NCBI GenBank assembly: GCA_021234155.1
Contig: JAJEKV010000111.1
Span: forward strand, 2,362,968 to 2,426,967
From: Isoetes taiwanensis
Lineage: Eukaryota; Streptophyta; Lycopodiopsida; Isoetales; Isoetaceae
Direction: 5' to 3'
DNA length: 64,000 nt
Shown here piece after piece: positions 32,752 through 42,069 of the stretch. Every line of letters begins with the position of its first letter. The first letter of the stretch is position 1. The notes beneath the pieces are model-generated. The model did no database searches and was not told the origin of the DNA. It saw only the letters and a list, made by a program, of their open reading frames with translations. The translations under genes were made by a program, and so were the position numbers.

Positions 32752-33070
32752 CCCTTGCCCTTCCACATCCACCTTTGCCCCTTTTACCCTTTTGAAGGTC
32801 GCCTTGCCCCTTTGACCCTTATGCCCCTCTCCCTTACTTTGCCCTTTTGCCCCTCCCCTTTGCTCTGTTTGCTACTAGCCCCTTTGCCCCTCCCCCGTGC
32901 CCAAATTCCTCCCCCTTTCTCCTCCCTCCCTCCTTTTGCCATGTTTGGCCTTTTGCCCCTCCACATACCCCTCCCCTTTTGCCCCTATCCATATCCCCTT
33001 CTCTTTGCCCCTCCTCTCCATGCCCCTCCCCCCAAAAAATCCTCTTCCACTTCCCTTTGCCCTTCCTCGA
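32752..33070 (+). repeat. Pyrimidine-rich (TTTGCCCCT)n minisatellite, copy 1
   Basis: About 320 bp made almost wholly of CCCTTTTGCCCCTCC words. The opposite strand is G/A rich with many GGGG runs. Pro/Leu-rich open frames here are artefacts of composition. The counterpart is at 44704-45025. Confidence 0.9.
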
Positions 33071-33129
33071 AAAAATTCCTGGAGCATTGTATGAAGCACG
33101 ATAATATTATTTGTGTATTGTGCTTGAAA

Positions 33130-33340
33130 TTCTTAAGAAGTGTGGTTTGTAAATTTCATGAGGAAGATAAGTGAGCCAGTTGTTGTTCTATGATGTGTAT
33201 TCAATCAGTGACTCAATGCAAGACTTTTTTCTTTTCTTGTAAGAGTTCTATTTTCTTGCATGAGTTCCAAACGTCAGAATGTGACCCACTTCAATAAAAT
33301 GTGACTTTCACATGAAATTCCTTGGGACCTGCTATAGTAA
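33130..33340. repeat. Dispersed repeat shared with the DUF7869-like element tail
   Basis: Resembles 20670-20890 (GTTTGTAAATTTCATGAGGA, GAGTTCCAAACGTC, GTGACCCACTT). It is also present at 45100-45320. Confidence 0.7.
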
Positions 33341-34576
33341 CATGTGGTAAATGCTTGATCCTTTTTATAAAGTTGTGTGCTACTCTTCCTTTTGAATCAT
33401 CATCAGCACAATTCCTTACAATGTGAAAAAAAGAATTCTCTAACTCTTTTAAAAGTTCCTGTTGTCTTCCTTGACACGAGAAACATTATTTTTTCTTCTG
33501 TATTGCAGGTGCAATGTTCTCCTTTTCCATTTCTCTAATCCTCTTTGTGGATTCTCGTTTTCTCTTGGCTTCTAGCTCCAAGTAACTTCTCCATTTAGTA
33601 AAATCAATGCTTTCAGGAGAACTTGCCATGAAATTGATATGAACTGGGAATTGCAATTCTAGCTTGTTAGAATTGTAATTGAAATGATCACCATAAACTA
33701 TTTCATTTCAAAATTGAAGAATGATAGCAAGAACTGATCCAAATTCCTGCCATCCAGGAAATCCCCCCATCTGGTAGAATCATCTACGAATTCTCGCGCC
33801 AAGGGATCAATCCATGTCATCGATCCCTTCCTCCTCGGAGGAGGATTACTATTTCTGGAATAACCACCTCAAAATTCGTTACACCAAGTGTGATCGAGGA
33901 ATAAGCACGCACATCACTTCAAGCATATGTCCGTACAGTGCTTTTGGGGTACCACGATCAAATTTACATATGTCCACTACTTCATATCAAACCACTTGTG
34001 CATCTTGCTCCACCCACCTTCAACCTCTTGTTAGGCATACCACAGTGGCTAAGGCAAGTACGACTAAAAAGTATTAAAGTTTTTAGATGTGCAATAGTTG
34101 AATTGATTCAATTGCATTCTGTACTTTTATTAGCAGTATTTTAATCAGCTGCTCTCAATCTATTCCAGCTCTATTTGCATGATATTATTCTCCCACATGT
34201 ATTAAATGCTCATCTTTTATAAAAGTGATGGCTGTTACTATAAAAACATAAAATTGAAAGGAAAAAGAAGAAATCGTCCTTTATCAATGGGCCAGATCAT
34301 GCTAATGACACTATTGATTGGGCTTTGATAAACATTTGTGATAGATTTTCTCATAATCTTTATGGATTATAAATTTTCGATTCCCTATTTTTCCACATTA
34401 TTTATCTCTTGTTTTGGCCTTTCATGCTAAAATGCATATTAAATTGTTGATGAAGCTTTAGTTGAATTGGTGTGTGTGCGCATCTAGAAAGGTTAATTGT
34501 GGTGATGGAATTAACTGTTACTTTTGCACATTAGACCTTTTATGTTTTACCTTCAATGTATATGAGAAAACCCATA
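33341..34576. other. Copy 1 distal part, no clear gene
   Basis: An ATG at 33814 opens MSSIPSSSEEDYYFWNNHLK, which could be a first exon. Copy 2 has the same sequence near 45777 with small indels. No family is recognised. Confidence 0.3.
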
Positions 34577-34839
34577 TGGGTGTTTTTTTAGTAGTGGTAT
34601 ACAAAAAAACGAAATTCAAGCACTAAATCAGCACCTTCATAAGTAACATGTGTGATCAGCAATCACATTGCCAATATGCTCATTATATTATACATAAATA
34701 AAGAACATTCCAATATTTTTTGAAGGGCAATAAAGGGCAAGGGAAGGGCAATGAAGGGCAGCTTGAAGGGCAATCAGCACTAAATCAGCACCTGTGTCAC
34801 GACATGCTAAAGTGTGTATCACTAGTAAAAACAGACCCA
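34577..34839. mobile_element. 263-bp MITE with about 26-bp terminal inverted repeats
   Basis: The left end TGGGTGTTTTTTTAGTAGTG and the inverted right end TGGGTCTGTTTTTACTAGTG match except for a few bases. The insertion is flanked by TA (34575-34576 and 34840-34841), within a longer ATAT. Copy 2 has the empty site ACCCATATTTAATT at about 46530, so the insertion is proved by comparison. The interior has GAAGGGCAAT repeats and no coding. A TA target suggests a Tc1/mariner (Stowaway-like) source, although an ATAT duplication cannot be excluded. Confidence 0.9.
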
Positions 34840-35230
34840 TATTTAATTGCATATAAAATGTCATATACCATTCATTTTATCAATACATATATAAGGCAGT
34901 TTCCTGTTAGTTTGAAGGTAATATTTCTGCCACAAGAAAAAGCGTGAGCACGACACGCATCCCTAAAAATAATAACTGAAAATTAAAAAAAAAAAGAAAG
35001 TGACACCCCCCCCTTTCTTCCTCCGCAAGCAATCCGGTCCTCGCCGCTTAAGACCCTTTCTTCCTCTGCAAGCAATTCGGGTTGCGTAAGCTTTCAAGCA
35101 AGCTCTGAAATTTGGCTGCTTAGTTTCGATCATTCCAACTCATGTATAAACATTTGGAGCAGATTTACATTCTCATTTAAAGTGGAGCTTTCTGCCGCTT
35201 TGTCCATGTCGTGTCTTCAGATTAAGCTCT

Positions 35231-35468
35231 TGAGAACAGATTTACGAGATTAAATTGACCAGCTGGCAGAATCATCAGCTGTTTTGAAAAATAAAATCCT
35301 CCAAGTGGGTACATAAATCGACTTGGTTGAGCAGACTAAGGAAATCTAAAGGGTGGAGAATAGTATACAAGAAGTCTTCAAAACGGAGAAGCATGAGAGC
35401 AGCAAGACAAGAGCAGACAGTAAGGTTAAAGAAAGTGATCACAAGCAAACCTGGCATAACGGCGCCAC
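35231..35468 (-). other. 5' interior of the LTR retrotransposon
   Basis: 238 bp between the PBS side and the copy 1 block. There is no known coding motif. It is unmatched in copy 2, which diverges at the same base, and so marks the edge of the captured block. Confidence 0.7.
35455..35467 (-). other. Primer binding site TGGCGCCGTTATG
   Basis: Minus strand, one base from the inner end of the 5' LTR. TGGCGCCGTT is typical of a tRNA-Asp type primer in plant LTR elements. Confidence 0.85.
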
Positions 35469-35804
35469 TGTTAATTGTGAGTTCTTGGCATACACCATGC
35501 AGCAGCAGTCTATGACTGCTGGATGCTACAAAGCTGCCATGCTCGTGATCACAAAATAAGAACAAGAAAACCAAATATGTACAAAGAGTGAAGGGAACGT
35601 GCGCCAAATGAGGCTCTCCAAATTTGAGATCAAACCTCAGTACAACTGAAGAGGCTCTGGTCTAATATAGTGTAGACCGCAAATCTGAGCCCTTCATCTA
35701 ACTAAATCTAAACTCTACACTTATGCTAACCTAGACATGCCAAGTGTAGTTTGCCACCACTGACACCTAGCATGTGCACAATGTTAACCACTGGGTGGTT
35801 AACC
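35469..35804 (-). repeat. 5' LTR (336 bp)
   Basis: Matches 24833-25165. The final base is C rather than A. The target duplication GTTTT follows at 35805-35809. Confidence 0.92.
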
Positions 35805-38325
35805 GTTTTATCATCACTTGTATATGAATGAATCTCCTTCCTCTCAAGAAGCCTTCTTCTTTCCTCTTTTGCAACATTTTTCATTTTAGTCTCTTTTTTA
35901 CCTTCTTCTTTTATTTTTCTTCTGCCACTATTTATCACATTCTCCTATAAATGATGCGTACAAAAATGGGTACTTGGTCAGTATGCCAATGGCAGGATTG
36001 AGCTTCTAGTTGAATTTTAAATCCATAGTTCTCTGCAAAATCTATCACAGAGACAATAGTATCATCTTGAAGTGTTGCCAAACATTGCTTGAATTGTTTG
36101 GCTTGCCAATGAGCTCTGTAATCATGTGGAACAAAGCAGTTCAAAGTTTTAGTTGCATGATGATGGAATTTGAAAGGAGAATCTGATTTGTATGCCAATG
36201 TTGTAACCTTTGGAGCCATAGTTTTCTTGTCCTAAGCGTACAACAGGAACAATCTTGCATGTGTAGACAATAGGTTGTGGATACAAACACAAGAAAGAAA
36301 TTGGTTGTGTTGAGGCCTAAGTGTCGAGAGTTTTTGAAGGCAGCAATGGCAGATTTGGAATAGCAATCTGGTCATCCATGAACAATGTGAATGTGAATGA
36401 AGTTGTGGATGTGATAGCAACATTTATCAAACATGACTTTGTGTTTGTGTGGGACCAGTCTCATTGCTTAGAGATGCCTTTCAAGTCTGACAATAAAGTT
36501 TCCCTTAATCATTCCAGCTGACCATTGCATTAGGCTTTCACCAATTCAGATATTTTCTCTTCCAAAGCAAAATTTGCCATAGTATCCAGGATCTTGAGTG
36601 CCTCCTCTGTGTATTGCTCTGGTCTAAAATGTGCCTTGAGAATGTGAGACAAATCATCAACACGTGCCACATCCATGATCATTTACAGGAGCTGTTTCAA
36701 GATAGAATCATCTGCATCCATATTGAACTCAGATACTATAATAGATGTGAAACGTGGAGAAGCAAATATTTTTTGAATACTATCATCCAACAAGATGCAA
36801 CTCCCCTCATATTGTGGATATTCTTGAAAGACCCTACGCAATGGTTTCAAGTACAATGGTTTGTCAGATCTAATTGGCTACTTGAAAGGCATCTCTAAGC
36901 AATGAGAATGGTCCCACACAAACACAAAGTCATGTCTGATAACTGGTGCTATCACATCCACGGCTTCATTCACATTGTTCATGGATGACAAGATTGCTAT
37001 CGAAATATACCATTGTCGCCTTCAAAATTCTTTCGACACTTAGGCCTCAACACAACCGGCAAAGAACCCCAACACTTAAGATAATATTAACCTGTTAGAT
37101 GCAATATTTAAATTTTGAGCCATTTGTTCAACTTTTTGGTCTTCCAATACAATTGTACCTGAACATTCAAAGATTATTAGTTAAATCAAACTTCTTAGAG
37201 ACACACTTAAATTGCCTCTTAAGACCTTCATAATTGCATTTATTTTGGTACCTATAGTGTCATTATCAGAATCATGCTGTGGCCTGTCATTTTGAGCATC
37301 AAGAAATGTCTCTTCCTTCTCAAATTTGACCTTTTTCCCTTTTTCAATTGCCCCTTCTTCATCCACCTTCGCCACTTTTTGTATTTCTTCTTCCACCACT
37401 TTATTGACTTGGACAGTTTCCTAATCAATGCCAACAACATCTTTTCTTTTCTTTTTGGTAGTTGCTTTTTTCTCTCAGTGGTGTACTTTCCACAATCTCT
37501 TCCTTCTCACTGACTTCTTCAGAGCACGATTCCTGATTCTTTTCTATATCTAAGTCCTTATCACCTGCCAAATCCTTGTCCTCAACATCTACTTTTCTTT
37601 CAATAATTGCCCTTTTCCTAACATTCTTTTAGGACTCAACAATGCATCCTTCAACACTTTTGCAGATCCAGAAGTGGCATATAAGCTTCACTAGCACAAT
37701 TCAACCGATAGATGAAGCTTGTTGGTTTATAGGTGAGTTGAATACATGATCCAATTGTGCTGACAGAAAACCTTTGCCTGTACAGGCACATCTATCAACT
37801 TTGTCTCTGCTGTCGCATTCATGCCAAATTCATGAAATAAATCTGGATGAATGATAGAATCATATACCTTGCATTTATCTTCATTGAACAAGGCTGCACA
37901 AGCTAGATGGTACTCGTAATCATAGCTTAAAACCAAAGATAACTTGTACCTATCATGGAAAATTAGGCCACAAGCACAGCAAGCACCAAAATTATGGATT
38001 TTTGGTAGGCTTCTCTTGATAGTGTTGATGCAAAATGGATTATTAGTCACATTATTCAATTCTATAATGGATACGATTACCCCTCAGGCATGATATTTTA
38101 TCATCCTCCTCCTTGATCTCAAATTCTAAGGTATTCTTCCTCATGGTACTTGCCTGTTTAAGTAGTATGCCTCCATGGTTAGTGTTTCTCCAACTCCTTC
38201 AACAAATCATCATCTCAAATTTCTACCTGCAATTCAGTTATTGAGGTCTTCAAATCCTCAACTTTCTTCCAGCTTTCTTCAAGCTCGAGACTGAATTTCT
38301 CATTTGACTTTGCCTCTGCTAAGAA
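35805..38325 (-). pseudogene. Transposase-like gene ii, middle part (right of the LTR insertion)
   Basis: Minus strand. From the 5' side: a coiled coil (FSLELEESWKKVEDLKTSIT, about 38300-38220), the Cys-containing frame at 38059-37727 (FGACCACGLIFHDRYKL ... YDYEYHLACAALF), the acidic part at 37650-37181 (NDRPQHDSDNDTIGTKINAI), DADDSI-type sequence at about 36740, and the clean frame at 36219-35935 (LAYKSDSPFKFHHHATKTLN, SVIDFAENYGFKIQLEAQSC, HWHTDQVPIFV), then a Lys/Arg-rich tail. The frame is cut by the retrotransposon at 35805 and resumes at 24832. The pattern Asp (DFAENY) ... Asp (SDGC) ... Glu (GEHGG) suggests an RNase-H-fold transposase; this is inference. Stops and an internal inverted repeat show that it is dead. 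Confidence 0.6.
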
Positions 38326-41089
38326 AATTCTGCAGTGACATAGCTGAAGCACACTTTCAAGGTAAGTTTGATGGCAAACCAGCATTATGGGATTTTTTGA
38401 CAGACATTGCCCAAAACATTATAAGACCTGGCCATAAAAGACGTTACAAGGAAACAACTAACCAGCTTTTTGAAACAGTAAAGATTTGGGGTGGTAGAAG
38501 GATGCACAATTTTTGTCCATAAATTTTGGAGGTCCAAGCATGACGACCACTATGCGATCAACACGTCAAAACTTCATTTACAGAGTGGGTATAGATGAAG
38601 ATACTTTCATGCACCTAGCAAAAAATTATGGCAAGCATATGAATGATTTGAAACTAAATTTGGGTAGTGTGCCAGTACTAGTAGCTGAAGATGAGACTGT
38701 GGTTAGAAGAGTTGTACGTTGGGTTGCTAGAGATGATACATTGATTGGATTTTGTGGGAAGCCAATAGATCATAAATGTGATGCTTCGTTTGTTCCAGTG
38801 GTTGGGGGTAGTGCCACAGGTTATGAAATAATAGTGCGCGCATTTCAAGAAAATATCATCGCCCACTATGCAAGAGTATTTATCGTGAATCCTTTGCATG
38901 CTAAGCTCCCAAAGCTTGTGCTAGCTATCCAATTAACTTGCAATAGATTTTCTCATGTTGATGTAAGAGTACAATGGAATTTGATAGAAGAGTTATGAAG
39001 CATTTGAGGAATATATTGGGTCCCTTGATAGGACATAGCTCTGATGGTGACGCACGTCGTAGGACTTGCATGGTTGAAGATTATACGCTTTTAAAAGAAA
39101 AAGGACAAGAAAGTTGTTATAGAATACCTTGGGAAGGTTGGGTTTTTAGTGCAAGTAGAAAAGCTAATGGTGACATTTATGGATTGCATGATCAAGATTT
39201 TATTCACAATGGCAAGAAACTAATAAACCCCTTAGATAATGCATCAAGGAGACTATATTTGGGCGCTGAACTTGTCACATTAAATGATGTTTGGCATGTC
39301 TATCAAAGATGTCAAGGACAACATGGCTTGGAAATTGGGGATGTAGAAAGGAAGGATCGACAGAATTGGAGGTCAGCCCAAAGACTAGCTTCAAGAAAGG
39401 TTCAAATGTGTTTGAAGGAAATAAGGGAAGGCAAGCATGGCTTGCCAATGCGAACACTTGGAACTGAAATTTATTTATCAATCGTAGCAATGTACATTGA
39501 CATTTTCTTGTCTCCACATATGGATTTGTATTCGCGAATTAAATCGGTCTCAACTGTGTCTTTCTTCTTCAGGCAAGTTTTACAAATAGAAATTGCTGAA
39601 ATTGCATTGTAATCTCTTTCTCTTGCTCTTTATTATGTGGTTAACAGGGTTATGTACTTGTAGATTTTGGAGATTGTGGATTTTAAAGCGATACTCATTG
39701 TTTTAGCAAGAATTTCATAAGTCGGGAGACTTTCGTGGATATTCAACTCTCTTGTCATTATGTTGTGCTATTAGTAAGATATTTCAGAGACAATTGTGAG
39801 CACTTGCCAGTGCCATTCAAACAGACCGGATCTGATGCATGTGAAAACTTCTTTTCTAAAGTTGGCGGAATGGTTAGAAATGAAAGGTCTTATGATGGTG
39901 CTGATTTGCTTGAAAGTGCAAGTGCACTAAATCGAGTAGCTGAATTTGAAGCTCTCTCGGATTTAATTTTTCCGCCTACTCATGCCAAGCAAGAAAATAT
40001 ATGGCATCATCTAGAGAGGTATGTTGGAGATGAAAAGGTTGTAATATCTAATCTTCAAGATTATAGCAAAGTGAAAACAGATGACCAAGTGATCGTAGCA
40101 TTGAAGGAAGGCTTCACATATGCTAAAGAATTGTGTGGTATTGTTGGTATTAGTTGCGATGAAGGAAAGGAAAGAACTTGGTGGGAGAAACCCTGGACTT
40201 GTGAAGACTATTTTCATCAAGATTACTTCAAGCAAATGCAAACAGTTACTTTTGAAGATGAGAGTGATGTTGCATGTGTGGATGATAGTAATAAAGATGA
40301 GATTGATCATGATTTAGAAGACTTAGAAGAAGAAGAAAATATTAATTGTGCCAAGTTAGAAATGCAACATGTGTTTGACGATATGTTAGATGAAAGAGAA
40401 CTTGGAAAGGGAAGCAAGGTTGATAGAAATGTCGAAGTAGATGGTAAGCTTATTTATAAAGCAACTTTGATAAGCCATTTAAATGGCAGCCCCTGGCTTT
40501 CAAAGGATCGCTTGACTAAAGTGAAGAGTCGTGTATATGAGATTGCCAATAATAAATTGAATGCTGCAACTGCGCTTGGGATTGGATCCGATTGTGCGGT
40601 ATATTTTGAACTTGAAATTCAGCCCAAGGTATCAACAAATAGGAAAGGTAATAATAGGAAGCGCAAGATTCAGCACATCAATGAAACAAAAACTGTTTGG
40701 TATTTGGGACGAGTTTTGAGTATGAGACGAAAAGTTGGAAAGGTGTGGAAACTAACCGACAGGCCTTCTTGTTCCGTGGAGGTGAACCTTGCTTGGTATA
40801 ATTCGCATGAGGATGAGGAGAAGTAACGCCAATGGTTTACATACGATCTATCAGATAACCAACTTATTTCCCTTGATTCAGTAATATCACTTGCTTGTTT
40901 AACATATAATGCACAAACAAATACATATGGGTTAGACAAGACAGACAAAACACTGTTTGATAACTTTCTTGTCGATCAAATGAGAGGTTTGTTCATCTCT
41001 TCATTCTGTTCATTTAATATATTGGAATATCAATAATTTTTTATGTACTTCACATTTTTGCAGGTAGCAAAGGCAAGGACAAGGTTAGT
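38326..41089 (+). pseudogene. Transposase-like gene iii
   Basis: Plus strand. It begins already in coding sequence (CSDIAEAHFQGKFDGKPALW), so the N-terminus is missing. Motifs in order: AEDETVVRRVVRWVARDDTL then IGFCG (38690-38760), HSSDGDARRR (39025-39055), DQDFIHNGKKLINPLD, ERKDRQNWRSAQRL, a 91-bp intron, VDIQLSCHYVVLLVRYFRDN, TGSDACENFFSKVGGM (39830-39870), an acidic tail, and KTVWYLGRVLSMRRK. Asp/Glu positions in AEDET, SDGD and SDACENFF have the spacing style of P-element/THAP9-type transposases; this is inference, not a family assignment. Breaks: frameshifts near 38515, 38960 and 39700, and a TAA at 40824-40826 where copy 1 has CAA. Compared with a generic transposase it is long (over 750 codons in total). 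Confidence 0.65.
39573..39663 (+). other. Predicted GC-AG intron of gene iii
   Basis: TTCTTCAG/GCAAGT at the donor and TGTACTTGTAG/ATTTTGG at the acceptor. Joining gives SFFFRFWRLWILK, which fits the flanking coding sense. The GC donor has the full AG/GCAAGT context typical of the roughly 1% class of GC-AG introns. Confidence 0.55.
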
Positions 41090-41514
41090 CCTTTTATCAA
41101 CATCTTGACTATATTGGTTGCCATGTTGGTGCTATCTATTGTTTAAGCTATTTTCCTTGGATTTCAGTTGAATTGCAGAAGCATTAACTGTTAATTCGTC
41201 AATTAAAAATTGTTAAACCAATGTGCATTACTGCAATCCACAATTCAAATATCCAATTGTATATAAGGGGTTTTTGAATAATCAAATGTCGTATAAAATC
41301 GAGAAGGGCAACAAATATAATGAAATCCAAACACTGTATGGGAGGGGTTTTTAAATGATTAAATGGCGTAGAAAATTGAGAGGGGTTGCAAGTATAAGAA
41401 ATCCAAACACTGTATGAGAGGGGTATTTTGGCTAAAGACATGCATATACTAGGGGTTTTTTTACAACCCTATGTACGCAGGTGGCATATCCCATGCTACA
41501 TAGGTGGCTCCCCC

Positions 41515-42054
41515 GGGCCTTAATTGCATGCAGCTCTTTTGCCATGGTTGCCTTTTCATTCTCAATCTTACTTATATCTTCAATAATCACTTCAATATTA
41601 TCTTTTAAAGCAGAAAGCTCCAACTTACAACTTTCTCTAAAAATACCTTTACTCGATTGTGTAATCGGGACTTCCTTCCCCCTTGATCTACAATTTCTGT
41701 ACTTCATGGATTGTGCTTCAAAAGATGCCCAATTAATCTTGTGTTTTGCAGGGTTTGAAATAACTGAATCACATTTTTCCAATACGAAGGGCATAAGCTA
41801 CCTGCTTCCTCACTTATTATTTACTATATTTTCTGTTTGATATAGTTTTTTCAACAATCAGTCCAATTTTTCATTGTGTCGAGGCTGCGCCATCAAAACT
41901 TTGAACTTGTCTTTTGGGCCTTCTTGCCAAACCGAGAACAATTATGCATCTGTATATTGTCTTCTAACCATTTCACTTTCAAAGCAGGCTATAATCCTTC
42001 ACCAAAAAGTTCGTGAATCTCAATGAAATCTTGCTCAGTCACGGCTTCAGCCAT
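41515..42054 (-). pseudogene. Gene ii N-terminal part
   Basis: The ATG at 42054 gives MAEAVTEQDFIEIHELFGEG. After shifts, the clean frame at 41794-41520 reads SNPAKHKINWASFEAQSMKY, RNCRSRGKEVPITQSSKGIF and a heptad-like coiled coil, LELSALKDNIEVIIEDISKI. This is the 5' end of the minus-strand gene interrupted by gene iii. The promoter would lie at about 42060-42400, with no clear TATA box seen. Confidence 0.55.
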
Positions 42055-42069
42055 TATCAAATCGTTGGA

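Larger units (their letters stand above)
26527..35230. repeat. Copy 1 of an 8.7-11 kb duplicated block
   Basis: Collinear and nearly identical with 36021-46924, in the same orientation. The left edge cuts gene ii inside DFAENYG. The right edge is ATTAAGCTCT. Relative to copy 2 it lacks about 2.55 kb (38144-40692 of copy 2, junction near 28604), gains a 263-bp MITE, and differs by several small indels near 27680, 28690 and 29010. Confidence 0.93.
24833..35804 (-). mobile_element. LTR retrotransposon carrying an 8.7-kb foreign segment
   Basis: Identical-orientation LTRs of about 335 bp (24833-25165 and 35469-35804) begin TGTTAA and end TTAACA (TTAACC in the right copy). A polypurine tract lies inside the left LTR, and a TGGCGCC primer site inside the right LTR, so the element runs on the minus strand. 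It is flanked by GTTTT duplications, and the undisrupted target is visible at 22.68 kb. Its own interior is only about 1.36 kb (25166-26526) plus 0.24 kb (35231-35468). I found no gag or pol motif in these, so it is non-autonomous. The rest is a copy of sequence also found at 36.0-46.9 kb. The primer site suggests tRNA-Asp or a similar primer, common among gypsy-type elements; the lineage is not settled. Confidence 0.9.
38326..41514 (+). mobile_element. Gene iii insertion inside gene ii
   Basis: On the minus strand gene ii reads ...ENEKATMAKELHAIK up to about 41520 and resumes as AEAKSNEKFSLELEE at about 38325. The 3.19 kb between them runs in the opposite sense and encodes gene iii. The right end has CCTATGTA ... 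TACATAGG pairing and GGCTCCCCCGGGCCT. Clean terminal repeats or target duplications were not found, so the exact edges are uncertain. Confidence 0.55.

Noticed and set aside
32746-33174. Pro/Leu-rich proteins on several frames
   Set aside because: The frames stay open only because the C-rich minisatellite lacks stop codons. All three plus frames look alike in composition.
26527-35230. Copy 1 as a simple DNA transposon insertion in the LTR element
   Set aside because: Its left edge falls within the gene ii coding sequence. No terminal inverted repeats or target duplication are seen at 26527 and 35230, so a clean transposition is unlikely.
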